Below, one piece after another: positions 26,646-36,418 of a DNA stretch of 64,000 bases. Source of the DNA: Carnobacterium gallinarum DSM 4847 (GTDB taxonomy: Bacteria; Bacillota; Bacilli; Lactobacillales; Carnobacteriaceae). A program made the translations under genes and the position numbers. The stretch covers positions 2,403,496 through 2,467,495 of the forward strand of contig NZ_JQLU01000005.1 of NCBI RefSeq assembly GCF_000744375.1, given 5' to 3'. The notes below the pieces were generated by a model, which was given only the letters and a program-made list of their open reading frames with translations, did not search any database and was not told the origin of the DNA. Numbering within the stretch: position 1 is the stretch's first letter; every line of letters starts with the position of its first letter.

Positions 26646-27004
26646 AGGGAAGATAAAAGAAGGAACACTCTCTGCAAGGAGGGTGTTTTTTTAGGTTGAG
26701 GTTATATTTTTAAAATAAAAGATCTAAGTAATTTTGATTGCTCATAAGCAATAAGTCCATTCTATTTGAAGTTTCGTTATTTTTTTATTATAAGAATGTT
26801 ATATATATCTATCAAAAAAATTGTATATGTAGTAATATAAAGATGCGCGTTTTTTATTAAAATTTATATTAATGATATAAAAATAACTATCTAGAGCTTT
26901 TTTTGATCTACCATAAATAATTGAGTTTATGAAAGTAGAAATAAAATTTATTTACAACAACAATTAAGTAAACATATTATATTTGAAAGTAAAGGGATGA
27001 TATT
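26646..27004. other. AT-rich intergenic region before the defence operon
   Basis: About 360 bases. The first part holds the terminator-like hairpin of the flavin oxidoreductase. The rest is extremely AT-rich without a good open frame and presumably contains the defence operon promoter; I see several TATAAT-like hexamers but cannot choose one. Confidence 0.4.
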
Positions 27005-29785
27005 TTGAATATACTTCAATTTTTATATGAACGTAAACAAGATGGTAAATTATTTGTATTTGAGTATACCAATAATAATGGATACACAAAAAATCATGAA
27101 GTAATAAAAGTGGATTCTATTTCAGACAATGGTAAAATAGTTCGCTTATTAGTTGGAAATAAAAATTTTAACTACTCCATAAAAAAAATGAGAAAATGCA
27201 GAATTTTAGAAAATTATTCAGAATTTGAAGTAAGTGAGTTATCATCTGTGAAGAAAGAAAATAAAAATAAAGAATCGGTTCCTTTCCAAGAATTGAAAAA
27301 TAAAAATTATATATACTTGCAAAATCTTACTGATATGATGATTGAAAGAAATATTTCAAATCATGGTTTGGAGGAAAGTTTAGGACTGAATTATAGTTTA
27401 AATCACATAAGAAATGAAATACTTGCGGAAGGAAAATTAGTTTATCAGAAAAAAATTTTGAAAAAGTTTTTAGAGGGAAGTACTGCAGAAAGAAAGCTTA
27501 GTCTAGAGCCAGAGCTTATTCTTCCATTCTCTTCAAATTTATCACAAAAAGAGGCTATCAAAAATGGTTTAATGTATGATATTTCTGTCATTCAAGGTCC
27601 ACCAGGTACAGGAAAAACACAAACGATTTTAAACATTATTTGTAATGCAATAATAGAAGGTAAAAAAGTATTAGTTGTTTCTAATAATAATAGTGCTATT
27701 GACAATGTATATGAAAAACTTAGTAATTTGGAGAATTTATTTGAATTTTCTGTCAGGTTAGGTAGCAACACACCTTATATTAAAACATTCATGGGTGAAA
27801 TAAGCGGAAAAATTATGAAAGACAGTAAACAGACAGTACAAATAGATAAAAATATTGAAAAAATTGATTTAGCTAAACTTAGAATTCAGATAGATAAATA
27901 TGAAGAAGAGTTGGCACACTTGATTACACAAGAAAATTTATTAAATGAATTGCGGACACAAAAAAGACATATAGAAAAGAAATTAACAACTTATGGAATC
28001 GAAAAGAATAATATTACTGTGAATCGTTTTTTCATATTTCCTAGTCAATTGAAGAATGAAATTAATTTTTTAAGAAAACAAAGGACTAAATCGGTTAATC
28101 TTTTAAGTAAAGCCTACTTTAGGTTAAGGTTTTCTGCTCCAAAAGTAGATATTGAGAATTATACCCTTTATCAATGGCGCCTAGAGAAGTTATATGCAAT
28201 AAAAATGATTACTTACTTAGAGACTAAAACTGCTGAAATTCCTAAGATTCAAAGAGTGCTTAAAGATAAATACGAACAATATAAACTTAAATCAGTTAAT
28301 CAAGTAAATAATTTTGTTAGTACTAGGTTTAAAAATAAACAGCAAAATATAGTGGAAATATTAAATTCTTTAAAAAATGAGGATGTTAAATTTTCTAAGA
28401 TTAAGAAAGAAATTTTAGATACTTACCCAGTTATTCTAACAACATTAGATTCAGTTGCATCAAATGTAGGATATAGAAAATATGACGTAGTGATTGTTGA
28501 TGAAGCCTCTCAAGCAAATCTTATTTCAATATTACCAACATTAAATACGGCTGAACAGATAATTGTTGTTGGTGATTCAAATCAACTTTCTCATATTGTT
28601 AGTAATGATATTCAAGAATATGATCGGAATTTGTCAGAAGTATATGGAATTGACAACAATTATAATTTTTCAAATATGAATTTTTTAGATTCAATAATGA
28701 ATGTTTGCCGGCCACCAACAGTGCTTTTAAAAGAACATTACAGATGTGATTTCAATATTATTAATTATTGTAATAAAAAGTTTTATGATGGTATGTTAAG
28801 TATTTACTCAAAAAATACATCTGTAGATAGTTTAAAGATTATGCACTTAAATAAAGAAAAAAATTCTAGTAAAGGTATAAGAAAAAATGGTGAAAACAGT
28901 TACTTTAATAAAATTGAAGAAAAAGAGATTGTTACCTATTTAAAAAATAATGCTGAGAATGTCTCGGTAATAACACCTTATGGAAAACAGGAAGAAAATT
29001 TAATTGCTGCTTTACCAGAATTAGAACAGTATATTGGAACTATTTATAAGTTTCAAGGCAGGGAAAATAAGAAAGTATTACTTTCTACAGTTTTAACAAA
29101 GGAAAGTCAGCATCTTGAAAATAATGATCTTTTGGGAAATAAAACAATAAATGTTGCAGTTTCTCGTGCAGAGGAAGAGTTAATCTTGTTTACTCATGAT
29201 TCTTTTTTTAAAGAAATGAACCATGGACTAAAAGATTTGATTGAATACATTGAAACATATGGTAGTGTTCTTGAATCTAATGTAAATTCTATTTTTGCTT
29301 ATTTATATAAACAACTTCCATATTACAAGAATGAAAAAGGTTACGATAGTTTATGGGAAAAGCAATTATACAGCATTATGAAACAAGTGTTGCAAGACTA
29401 TCCAGGATTTATCATTCAAATGAAATTATCACTAGCTGATATTGTGAGGGATCAGGAATTTTTAGACGCGAATATAGAATTAAAAAGGTTTGCCCTCAAT
29501 AAGAATACTCATTTAGATTTTACTATTATTAGTGAACTTACAAATAAACCAATTTTAGTTATTGAGTTAGACGGAAAGCATCATGATGAACACGAACAGA
29601 CGATACGCGATGAGAAAAAGGACAAAATTTTACATCATCATGGTATTCCTATTTGGCGTATTAAAAGTACGGATGCTTTAGAGAAAGAAGAGATTCGAGC
29701 GAAACTGTATGATTCTATTTACGATGCTAAGCTAGAAGAGGAGCTTAGTCATTTTCTTACAAACAACAATTGGAAAGTAAATTAA
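27005..29785 (+). CDS. UvrD/DNA2-type SF1 helicase with C-terminal nuclease-like domain
   Basis: A 926-residue protein, first gene of a four-gene operon. After a ~150-residue N-terminal domain, helicase motif I GPPGTGKT lies at about 198-205, motif II VIVDEASQA at about 497-505 and motif VI VAVSRAEEE near 717. The ~290 residues between motifs I and II include a helical insertion. The C-terminus (about 780-926) carries a PD-(D/E)xK-like core: LDFTII, then VIELDGKHH, then IWRIKS, resembling DUF2726/Vsr-type nucleases. The start is TTG with AAAGGG upstream; no ATG fits. Helicase-nuclease fusions are common in anti-phage systems. Linkage to the following ABC-3C-like genes (22-base gap) suggests a joint role. 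Confidence 0.8.
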   Translation: MNILQFLYERKQDGKLFVFEYTNNNGYTKNHEVIKVDSISDNGKIVRLLVGNKNFNYSIKKMRKCRILENYSEFEVSELSSVKKENKNKESVPFQELKNKNYIYLQNLTDMMIERNISNHGLEESLGLNYSLNHIRNEILAEGKLVYQKKILKKFLEGSTAERKLSLEPELILPFSSNLSQKEAIKNGLMYDISVIQGPPGTGKTQTILNIICNAIIEGKKVLVVSNNNSAIDNVYEKLSNLENLFEFSVRLGSNTPYIKTFMGEISGKIMKDSKQTVQIDKNIEKIDLAKLRIQIDKYEEELAHLITQENLLNELRTQKRHIEKKLTTYGIEKNNITVNRFFIFPSQLKNEINFLRKQRTKSVNLLSKAYFRLRFSAPKVDIENYTLYQWRLEKLYAIKMITYLETKTAEIPKIQRVLKDKYEQYKLKSVNQVNNFVSTRFKNKQQNIVEILNSLKNEDVKFSKIKKEILDTYPVILTTLDSVASNVGYRKYDVVIVDEASQANLISILPTLNTAEQIIVVGDSNQLSHIVSNDIQEYDRNLSEVYGIDNNYNFSNMNFLDSIMNVCRPPTVLLKEHYRCDFNIINYCNKKFYDGMLSIYSKNTSVDSLKIMHLNKEKNSSKGIRKNGENSYFNKIEEKEIVTYLKNNAENVSVITPYGKQEENLIAALPELEQYIGTIYKFQGRENKKVLLSTVLTKESQHLENNDLLGNKTINVAVSRAEEELILFTHDSFFKEMNHGLKDLIEYIETYGSVLESNVNSIFAYLYKQLPYYKNEKGYDSLWEKQLYSIMKQVLQDYPGFIIQMKLSLADIVRDQEFLDANIELKRFALNKNTHLDFTIISELTNKPILVIELDGKHHDEHEQTIRDEKKDKILHHHGIPIWRIKSTDALEKEEIRAKLYDSIYDAKLEEELSHFLTNNNWKVN

Positions 29786-29807
29786 GTGAAAAGGAAGGTT
29801 AAAAAAA

Positions 29808-31202
29808 GTGAATAATGATGCGAGTGCAAGTTGGCATGGTTTTGAGTATCAAGGCAAAGTTACACTTTATCAGGTACTAAAACGAATCAATTGTTTATTA
29901 GAAGAAGGAAAACAGGAGGAAATTTCTCGATATAGCTTTTTAGTTGAAGGTGAAGAAGATTTTGATATTTTAGAAGATGGAGAAATAATTGAATTAAATC
30001 AAGTGAAGGCACAATATTCAAAGCAGAATATTTCTGGATATATGGATTCTGTCATGAAATTATACGCTAGAAGTTCAGCACAAAATAATGAAACTATTCA
30101 GTTGAAATTTCATAGTGTTGTTGAAATAGCAGATTGGGATAGAAAATTTGAAGAAAGATATCTAAATGAATTAGAAAAGTTAAAAAAGAAACATGAAGAG
30201 AACAAACTGACTTCAGGAGATACAGAAATTTATCAGTACTTACAAACTATTCCTTATGATAAGGTGAAAGAAAAAATTTGTTTGGAAATATATGATATTG
30301 AAAATCAAAGGAAGCAATACTGTCCTTCAGATGTCATTGAAAAATTGCTTGAGGAGGAGATAGTCAAGAATTTTGAATTGAATAATCAAGCGGAGAAAGC
30401 AGATGATGCTGAAAAATATAAAATTACTTTGTTTTTCTTTATAGGCGATCATATAAGAAAAAGAGCTTCTAATGATAATGAAAATAAAGTCATTGAATTT
30501 TTTGAAATTCAAGAGTGTATCACTAAGGATGATGTTTTAATACCTAAAGACAAATATTTATACGCACAAATTGTAAACAGATTGTGTAATGATTGTTTAG
30601 TAGATTATTGTAAATACAATTGTGATGTCAGAGAACAGTGCCAAAGTATTCATAAGTGCTATTTGAAACCGAGTTTGTTCAATACTTTAAAGGAATTAGA
30701 TTTAAATGAAGCTGTAGATGTAATTAGGAAAATGTTCCCACATGTAGTGATAAAAGATTATTTTAAAGATAATTATAAAATTGATGAAAGTGGATTGAAT
30801 TTTATATATGATGAATTTTCAAAGAGTAATTTTTATGATTTATTGAAATTTGATAAAAATAATAAGCAATATTCGATAGCGCATAATAACAAAAAAACTT
30901 ATTTCCCAACAGGTATAGTGGGGGAAGCTAGTGATGTAGAAAAGTATAAAGATAAATTTAATGAAAACATAGATACTAGTGTCTTTGATGTTACTAAAAT
31001 ATATGAAGTGAATTACTTGATTACTAAGAATTTAGAAACGGGTATAAATAACCAAGAAGCTTTTTTTAGTGAACGATTAGATGTTGAATCTGATTTTATT
31101 AGCGAAGAATTAGAAGAGATTAGTGGGAAAGAAAAAAGAAATCAGTATATTATTAATTTAAGAAAAATTGACGATGTTAGGGAGGATTTAATAAGTGGAT
31201 AA
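29808..31202 (+). CDS. ABC-three-component / Lamassu LmuA-like nuclease subunit
   Basis: A 464-residue protein. The N-terminus (SASWHGFEYQGKVTLYQVL, then EEDFDIL and IELNQVK) matches the Cap4/DUF4297-type dsDNA nuclease fold seen in ABC-3C and Lamassu effectors: candidate acidic residues near 49-53 and the QVK lysine at 67. The middle contains six clustered cysteines (about 262-286; CX2CX4CX3CX5CX5C), a likely metal site. The start is GTG with AAGGAAGG upstream. The gene overlaps the next one by 8 bases. Order (nuclease, small middle gene, SMC ATPase) fits Lamassu/DdmABC-like systems. The nuclease role is inferred from motifs. Confidence 0.7.
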   Translation: MNNDASASWHGFEYQGKVTLYQVLKRINCLLEEGKQEEISRYSFLVEGEEDFDILEDGEIIELNQVKAQYSKQNISGYMDSVMKLYARSSAQNNETIQLKFHSVVEIADWDRKFEERYLNELEKLKKKHEENKLTSGDTEIYQYLQTIPYDKVKEKICLEIYDIENQRKQYCPSDVIEKLLEEEIVKNFELNNQAEKADDAEKYKITLFFFIGDHIRKRASNDNENKVIEFFEIQECITKDDVLIPKDKYLYAQIVNRLCNDCLVDYCKYNCDVREQCQSIHKCYLKPSLFNTLKELDLNEAVDVIRKMFPHVVIKDYFKDNYKIDESGLNFIYDEFSKSNFYDLLKFDKNNKQYSIAHNNKKTYFPTGIVGEASDVEKYKDKFNENIDTSVFDVTKIYEVNYLITKNLETGINNQEAFFSERLDVESDFISEELEEISGKEKRNQYIINLRKIDDVREDLISG

Positions 31203-31926
31203 TCAATTGAAAAAAATATATACACAATTATTTTCTGAATTAGGATATGTTAAGGATGAAAAAATTCATGACTATTTCTTTAATGAAGAGACCAATTCAT
31301 TTTATACGTGCTCTATCATTGATGAAAATGAGAGTAATCAAGCTATTGAAAACTGGGCAGTGGAGCAAGAAAGATTGTTTCAATTAGTCATGGGAGCACA
31401 AGAAAATCCTCATCGTATAAAAAATAACACTACCCATTTAGTTTTTTATGTTACAGAAAATGAAAACCAAAATTTTATTTTTGAGTTAGAAGAAGATGAA
31501 TATTATTTCAAGAAAAATGTTATTGTTCTTACTCAACAAGAAATTACTGATTTTGAAAAAAAATCTTTGGATAGTGGATATAACACTTATAAATTATTTT
31601 TAGAAAATACAATAGATAGTAATGATCTTTTTAAAAACTATAAGGAAAGCAAAGAGAAAAATTATTATTCTATGATTCTGAAATTTTATATCAAAATACC
31701 CTCTTTATATTTATTTAAATCTGTTACGTCTAATGAATTAAAAACACTAAATGAGTCAATTGAAGAAAATTTAACTGAAGAAGAGTTAATTGGATTTAAC
31801 AATCAAATAATTGGAGATATTAATGAATATATTTCACAAAATTCTGAGCAAGATGCAGAACTTAAAAACTTTGATATTGAAACTGTTTTAGAAAAATGGA
31901 TAGGAGAAGATAACTGTGAAAAATAA
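31195..31926 (+). CDS. Middle component of ABC-3C / LmuC-like subunit
   Basis: A 243-residue acidic protein without recognisable catalytic motifs. Position between the nuclease-like gene (8-base overlap) and the SMC-like ATPase gene (11-base overlap) is that of the 'middle component' in ABC-three-component systems or LmuC in Lamassu. The start is GTG, preceded by AGGGAGG. The overlaps imply translational coupling and a stoichiometric complex. Assignment is mainly contextual. Confidence 0.6.
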   Translation: MDNQLKKIYTQLFSELGYVKDEKIHDYFFNEETNSFYTCSIIDENESNQAIENWAVEQERLFQLVMGAQENPHRIKNNTTHLVFYVTENENQNFIFELEEDEYYFKKNVIVLTQQEITDFEKKSLDSGYNTYKLFLENTIDSNDLFKNYKESKEKNYYSMILKFYIKIPSLYLFKSVTSNELKTLNESIEENLTEEELIGFNNQIIGDINEYISQNSEQDAELKNFDIETVLEKWIGEDNCEK

Positions 31927-34225
31927 AATAAAATCGATTTCATTTGAAAATTTCAAGTTATTTTCAGAAGAAAAAAATATAAAAATGCCAACAGATTCAT
32001 TATTTATTTTAGATGGCCCTAATGGTTATGGAAAAACGACTATTTTTGATGCTATTGAAATTTTAATTAAAGGTGAACGAAATCGCGAGGAAAGTTTAGA
32101 TACGACCTATAAGGTTAGGAATAAAACATTACCATTTGTTAACGATCGAACAAAAAAAATTGTCATTAAAGGAATTTTTGAAATAAAGGGTGAAGAACAT
32201 TGCTATCTAAGAGAATTTGAAAAGGAGAGCACCAAAGGAGTAAGTCAGAATATAAAAAAAGCAAGTGTATTATATAAAATCAGTGACGGTGAAAGAAAAG
32301 AAATTGATGATGAAATAATGTATCAAGAATTAGGCTTAAATTCAGATGGTTCTAATTTCAATTTATTACATTATGTTCAACAGGAAGAAAGCACGGCTTT
32401 TTTGAAACATAGTGAAAAAGGTAGAATGGATGAAATCGGAAAACTTTTTAATACTAGCGAATCAGATTATGAATTTAATAAAATTGATAAAGTAAGACGG
32501 CAATTAATTAAAGTAAAGAAACAAATAACAGAGCAACTAGACCAATCAGAGAAATTAAAAAATAGTTATACAGTAGAAAAAGAAGATAAAAAGATGGAGC
32601 CGGAAGCTTATCTTCAATTGTTCAATCGGTTGAAAATTCCTTGGGATAATGAAGAATACTTTTTTGAAGAGTATAAACATGTACAAGAGGTTACGACACA
32701 ATTAGAAGAATTAAAAGAATTAGTTATCTATAAAAATGAATTTGGAATTTATCAAAAAAATAAAAAAATCATGAACTTAGCAAATCAAGATTCACTTTTA
32801 AAATTAGTGCTTATTTCCCCTGATACTTTAAAGAAAGAAGAGCAAATCAAGATACTTGCAAAAAATGTAATAGATAATCAAAAGTGGCTTCAACAAACAG
32901 ATGACCAAAAAATAAATTGGCTTTTAGAGGATAGATACGTTTATGCATTTGACTATCTAGAATCTTCACAAGAAATGTTTAAAGAATTACATGCAGCCAT
33001 TCTGAAAGACAATAAAAATATTAATGACAGTGAAAAGTTATTAATGAATATACAGCAAGCTAGAGAGAAACTACACGAAAAACATCAACAATTTATTGAA
33101 GAAGCAAATGGAAATGATATTCTATGTCCTTATTGTGGAGAAGCCTATTCAATCGAGTCTTTAGAAAACGCTTATCAGTTAGCAAAAGAGTTCTGTAAAG
33201 GAAACAATGAGTTAGCAGATAATGTGCTCGAAATGGAGAAGCAACGTGATGAACAAATTATAGAATTAACAACAGCTATGGAAAATTTTAATAAAATAAA
33301 TCAGGGGAATCTAATACTTTTTGAATGGATTATTGCAGGAGAAGGAGTAAAAGATAAGTTAGAAAAAAGTAAGATATATTTAGAAAAAGAAAAAATAATA
33401 TATTCTGATTATTTAGTAGATGGACATACCATTGTAACAGATGGGCAAAAAAACTTAGCTCTTTTAAAGAATAAAATTCAAGAATTAAAAGTCAATTTGA
33501 GTACTGAAATGGAAGAAAAGATGGAAAAAAGAAAACAATTATTTTTAGATTTCTTAAAGCAAGATGAAGAGCAGCTAAATGAATTGACAGTTGAAAGTAT
33601 TGAATCAAAACGAATATATATTGAGAATAGTTATTACGATTATGAGAAATCAAAAAGGGATAAAGAGATTGAGAAATATAAAAAATTAGATGCTAAAAAT
33701 CAAGATTTAGGTAAGCTAAAAGAAAAAATTGATGAGATTCATAGTATTTATACTAAACAGAAAAAGAATTATTTAGAAAACTTGCTTTCTAATCTTGAAA
33801 TTACTTTGTATATCTACACAGGGAAGATTATTCAAAATTATCCAGGAGGATTAGGTATATTCATGAAAATAGAATCAGAGGGATCTTACCTTAAATTTCT
33901 ATCGGATTATCAAGATGATGTTGATATTTTTGCTAAACTAAGTACAGGACAATTAAGTGCTTTTGTAATCTCACTAGTATTAGCAATGAATCGGAAATTT
34001 TCAACGGAAGAATTGCCGTTGCTATTAATTGATGATCCAGTCCAGTCGATGGACGAGCTAAACGTGAGTGCCTTTGTTGATTTACTAAGAAATGAATTTA
34101 GCGATCACCAAATAATTGTTTCTACTCATGAAGAACGTATTTCAAACTTTTTCAAGTATAAATATAAAATGTCTAATTTAGATGCTAGAAGTTTAAATGT
34201 AAGAAAAGAATTAAATTTTAAATAA
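31916..34225 (+). CDS. SMC/Rad50-like ABC ATPase with zinc hook (LmuB-like)
   Basis: A 769-residue ATPase. Walker A is DGPNGYGKTT (about 32-41). Two long Lys/Glu-rich coiled-coil regions flank a hook motif CPYC near 404-407, where two molecules would share a zinc ion. The signature motif STGQLSAF is near 676 and Walker B LLLIDDP near 702, followed by the D-loop and switch His (STHEE). This is the layout of Rad50/SMC-like sensors in Lamassu and ABC-3C defence, where they recognise foreign DNA ends or structures and release the nuclease; that mechanism is from related systems. The start is GTG. A terminator follows at 34304. Confidence 0.8.
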   Translation: MKNKIKSISFENFKLFSEEKNIKMPTDSLFILDGPNGYGKTTIFDAIEILIKGERNREESLDTTYKVRNKTLPFVNDRTKKIVIKGIFEIKGEEHCYLREFEKESTKGVSQNIKKASVLYKISDGERKEIDDEIMYQELGLNSDGSNFNLLHYVQQEESTAFLKHSEKGRMDEIGKLFNTSESDYEFNKIDKVRRQLIKVKKQITEQLDQSEKLKNSYTVEKEDKKMEPEAYLQLFNRLKIPWDNEEYFFEEYKHVQEVTTQLEELKELVIYKNEFGIYQKNKKIMNLANQDSLLKLVLISPDTLKKEEQIKILAKNVIDNQKWLQQTDDQKINWLLEDRYVYAFDYLESSQEMFKELHAAILKDNKNINDSEKLLMNIQQAREKLHEKHQQFIEEANGNDILCPYCGEAYSIESLENAYQLAKEFCKGNNELADNVLEMEKQRDEQIIELTTAMENFNKINQGNLILFEWIIAGEGVKDKLEKSKIYLEKEKIIYSDYLVDGHTIVTDGQKNLALLKNKIQELKVNLSTEMEEKMEKRKQLFLDFLKQDEEQLNELTVESIESKRIYIENSYYDYEKSKRDKEIEKYKKLDAKNQDLGKLKEKIDEIHSIYTKQKKNYLENLLSNLEITLYIYTGKIIQNYPGGLGIFMKIESEGSYLKFLSDYQDDVDIFAKLSTGQLSAFVISLVLAMNRKFSTEELPLLLIDDPVQSMDELNVSAFVDLLRNEFSDHQIIVSTHEERISNFFKYKYKMSNLDARSLNVRKELNFK

Positions 34226-34303
34226 TTAACTTTTTAAGTAAGTGGGAAACGCTCTTCCTTATAATAAAATTGATCGTAAGTAAAGGGAGAGATTCTCAAA
34301 AAA

Positions 34304-34352
34304 GGAAAAACATGTAGAAATTCAGTGATCCTGAATGTTTACATGTTTTTCC
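34304..34352 (+). terminator. Terminator of the defence operon
   Basis: Inverted repeat GGAAAAACATGTA (34304-34316) / ACATGTTTTTCC (34341-34352) with an inner TTCAG/CTGAA stem (34321-34325 and 34331-34335). Confidence 0.75.
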
Positions 34353-34624
34353 TTATATATAAGAACGTTTTATATCAGTAATTAAGTATCTCCTCTGAAA
34401 ATAGCAAATTAAAAAATTTAAATTCAATATAAAAAGCTATAGATATTTCCCAAAAAATTTGGAAAAAACTAGTACTATATTTTGTGATAGGTTATACTTA
34501 TTATTATATAAAAAAATTATTTTATATAATGATACAAACTTAGATTTCTTCTTAGTAACTTATTTTGTATAAAATAGTTAATTTTATTTAGTAAAGAAGA
34601 TTTTAAATAATAATATAGTCAACA
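34353..34624. other. AT-rich intergenic region
   Basis: About 270 bases between two terminators on converging transcripts. Very AT-rich; I see no gene, repeat or site in it. Confidence 0.4.
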
Positions 34625-34672
34625 AAAAATAGGTTATAACTCATCAAATAATTTAGTAATGAGCTATAACCT
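34625..34672 (-). terminator. Terminator of the bacteriocin-like gene
   Basis: Imperfect 13-bp inverted repeat AGGTTATAACTCA (34631-34643) / TGAGCTATAACCT (34660-34672), followed on the minus strand by a run of T. It lies about 50 bases beyond the stop codon. Confidence 0.75.
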
Positions 34673-34720
34673 AATAAATTTATTTTTGAAAAATCTAGAA
34701 AATAAGAAATATTTTAATAG

Positions 34721-35305
34721 TTAAGGAATATTTACATTCATAGTCCAAGATAATCCAGGAATATTCGTCATTAAATTGACTGAATTGAGTCCATCATTAA
34801 TTGCATTGAAGACAACGTAAGCTACCATTGCGTCTAAAGCAGCAACAGCAGCAACTCCCAAAGGTCCAGTAGCTGCTAATTCTGAAAGATAAGCAGTTAA
34901 ATAACCAGCTGCAAATGCAGCTGCACCGGTAGCCCCTAATCCTTTAATATAGGGTCCAAATTTCAAATGAAAACCTACTTGACCACGTACAGTGATATCA
35001 GAACTAGTACTTTCCTCAATCATTGATTTAAGATAATTGATTTGTAGAGTATTAAAACCTAGTTTTCCTTTTAGATCGGGATTATTATAATCTAACGTAA
35101 TTCTTCCATTAGAGTCTGTATAATAGTAATCAGCTAAGGCTCTCAGGCTGCCTTCCATTCCTTTAAATAAGCTTGCATCCTCGCTAACACTTTCTTCAGT
35201 AGGATTAGTTTCTGCTGCAAATGCAGTAGTAGAGATTGCTACAACGGATAAAGAACTAAATAGCATACTTGCACAAACCAATTTTATTAAATTATTTTTA
35301 ATCAT
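34721..35305 (-). CDS. Secreted bacteriocin-like protein
   Basis: A 194-residue precursor with a clear Sec signal peptide (about 1-30, cut after TTAFA). The mature part starts acidic (ETNPTEESVSEDAS). A central hydrophilic segment follows (YYYTDSNGRITLDY), then a Gly/Ala-rich hydrophobic stretch (about 118-165, LGATGAAAFAAGYL and onward) that could form membrane-inserting helices. This profile resembles large secreted bacteriocins or pore-forming peptides; I do not recognise a named family. No immunity or transporter gene is adjacent. The divergent Rgg-type gene probably regulates it. Antimicrobial activity is an inference. Confidence 0.6.
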   Translation of the reverse strand: MIKNNLIKLVCASMLFSSLSVVAISTTAFAAETNPTEESVSEDASLFKGMEGSLRALADYYYTDSNGRITLDYNNPDLKGKLGFNTLQINYLKSMIEESTSSDITVRGQVGFHLKFGPYIKGLGATGAAAFAAGYLTAYLSELAATGPLGVAAVAALDAMVAYVVFNAINDGLNSVNLMTNIPGLSWTMNVNIP

Positions 35306-35510
35306 TTGAACATCACCGCTTCCAGTTTATTTATTACTAATTTTAAATAAATCAAAATGCTTTAATCAACAACAACTATTACTATCCCTTTAAAAAAAAT
35401 CATCAAATTTTAAGGCCTCCTTTAGAAGAATGTTTTTATTACATTTAGAATTGTATCGTATAATTAATTAAAATTAATATTTTATTTCATATATGAAAAG
35501 AGTGGAAAAT

Positions 35511-36383
35511 ATGAAAAGAATGCCCGGTGAAGTTTTTAAAGAATTCCGAATATCAAAACATGAAACCTTAAATTCGGTAGCAAAAGATATAGTTTCCGTT
35601 TCTCAGCTTTCAAAATTTGAAAGAGGGAAAAATGAAATTACTCTTCTAAAGTTTTATAAGTTACTTGAAAGGATCAATGTTTCTATTGAGGAATTCACAT
35701 TATCTTTAAATTTATATGAAACAGATTCGTTTATAGACATATTAAAAGAGGTAAGGCATTACTATCAAGAGAACAACGTCAATAAATTAATATTCTTGTT
35801 TAAAAATGAATCATTTCTATATAAAGAAGAAGGTCAAGTTAGTCATAAGTTGAATTCTATATGTATCAAACAATTTATCTATGACTTAGAGGAAGGTAGT
35901 AACTTTTATATAACAAATAATGACAGGATTTTCTTTAAAAATTATTTGAATTCGGTTGATATGTGGACACATTATGAGTTGTTATTATTTGCTAATAGCT
36001 TTAAGATATTAGATTTAAAAAGTAGTGTAAAATTGTCAAAATATATGATTCAAAATATTGATATTTTTAAAAGTATTTTTCAGTATAAAAAAATATTAAT
36101 TGAGATATTGCTTAATATTTTTTTATTATGCATTGAAAATAGAGATAGAAAATTAGCACTTTATTATAAAAAAATAATTAGTAATTTTTTGCTAATCGAA
36201 GAAACCTTACTTTATGAAAAGACAATTTTTCTATTTATGTCAGGATTATACATTCATACGATTTTAGATAGGAAAAGTGGAGTGACAGATATGGAAACGG
36301 CTATCAGCATCCTTTATAAACTAGGAAGCATTGATTTAGCAATGAATTATGAAGGATATTTAAAAAAAATAATAGATGAATAG
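35511..36383 (+). CDS. Rgg/GadR/MutR-type transcriptional regulator
   Basis: A ~290-residue cytoplasmic regulator. The N-terminal XRE-type helix-turn-helix (about 1-65: SVAKDIVSVSQLSKFERGK) and the long helical C-terminal repeat domain are characteristic of the Rgg/MutR family, many of which bind short secreted peptides and control bacteriocin or competence genes. I prefer ATG 35511 over 35493 because AGAGTGG is just upstream of it. It is divergent from the bacteriocin-like gene (about 190 bases apart). No short peptide pheromone gene was identified next to it. Confidence 0.82.
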   Translation: MKRMPGEVFKEFRISKHETLNSVAKDIVSVSQLSKFERGKNEITLLKFYKLLERINVSIEEFTLSLNLYETDSFIDILKEVRHYYQENNVNKLIFLFKNESFLYKEEGQVSHKLNSICIKQFIYDLEEGSNFYITNNDRIFFKNYLNSVDMWTHYELLLFANSFKILDLKSSVKLSKYMIQNIDIFKSIFQYKKILIEILLNIFLLCIENRDRKLALYYKKIISNFLLIEETLLYEKTIFLFMSGLYIHTILDRKSGVTDMETAISILYKLGSIDLAMNYEGYLKKIIDE

Positions 36384-36418
36384 AATTTTCACTTATGAAA
36401 ATCTTATTCATCTATTAA

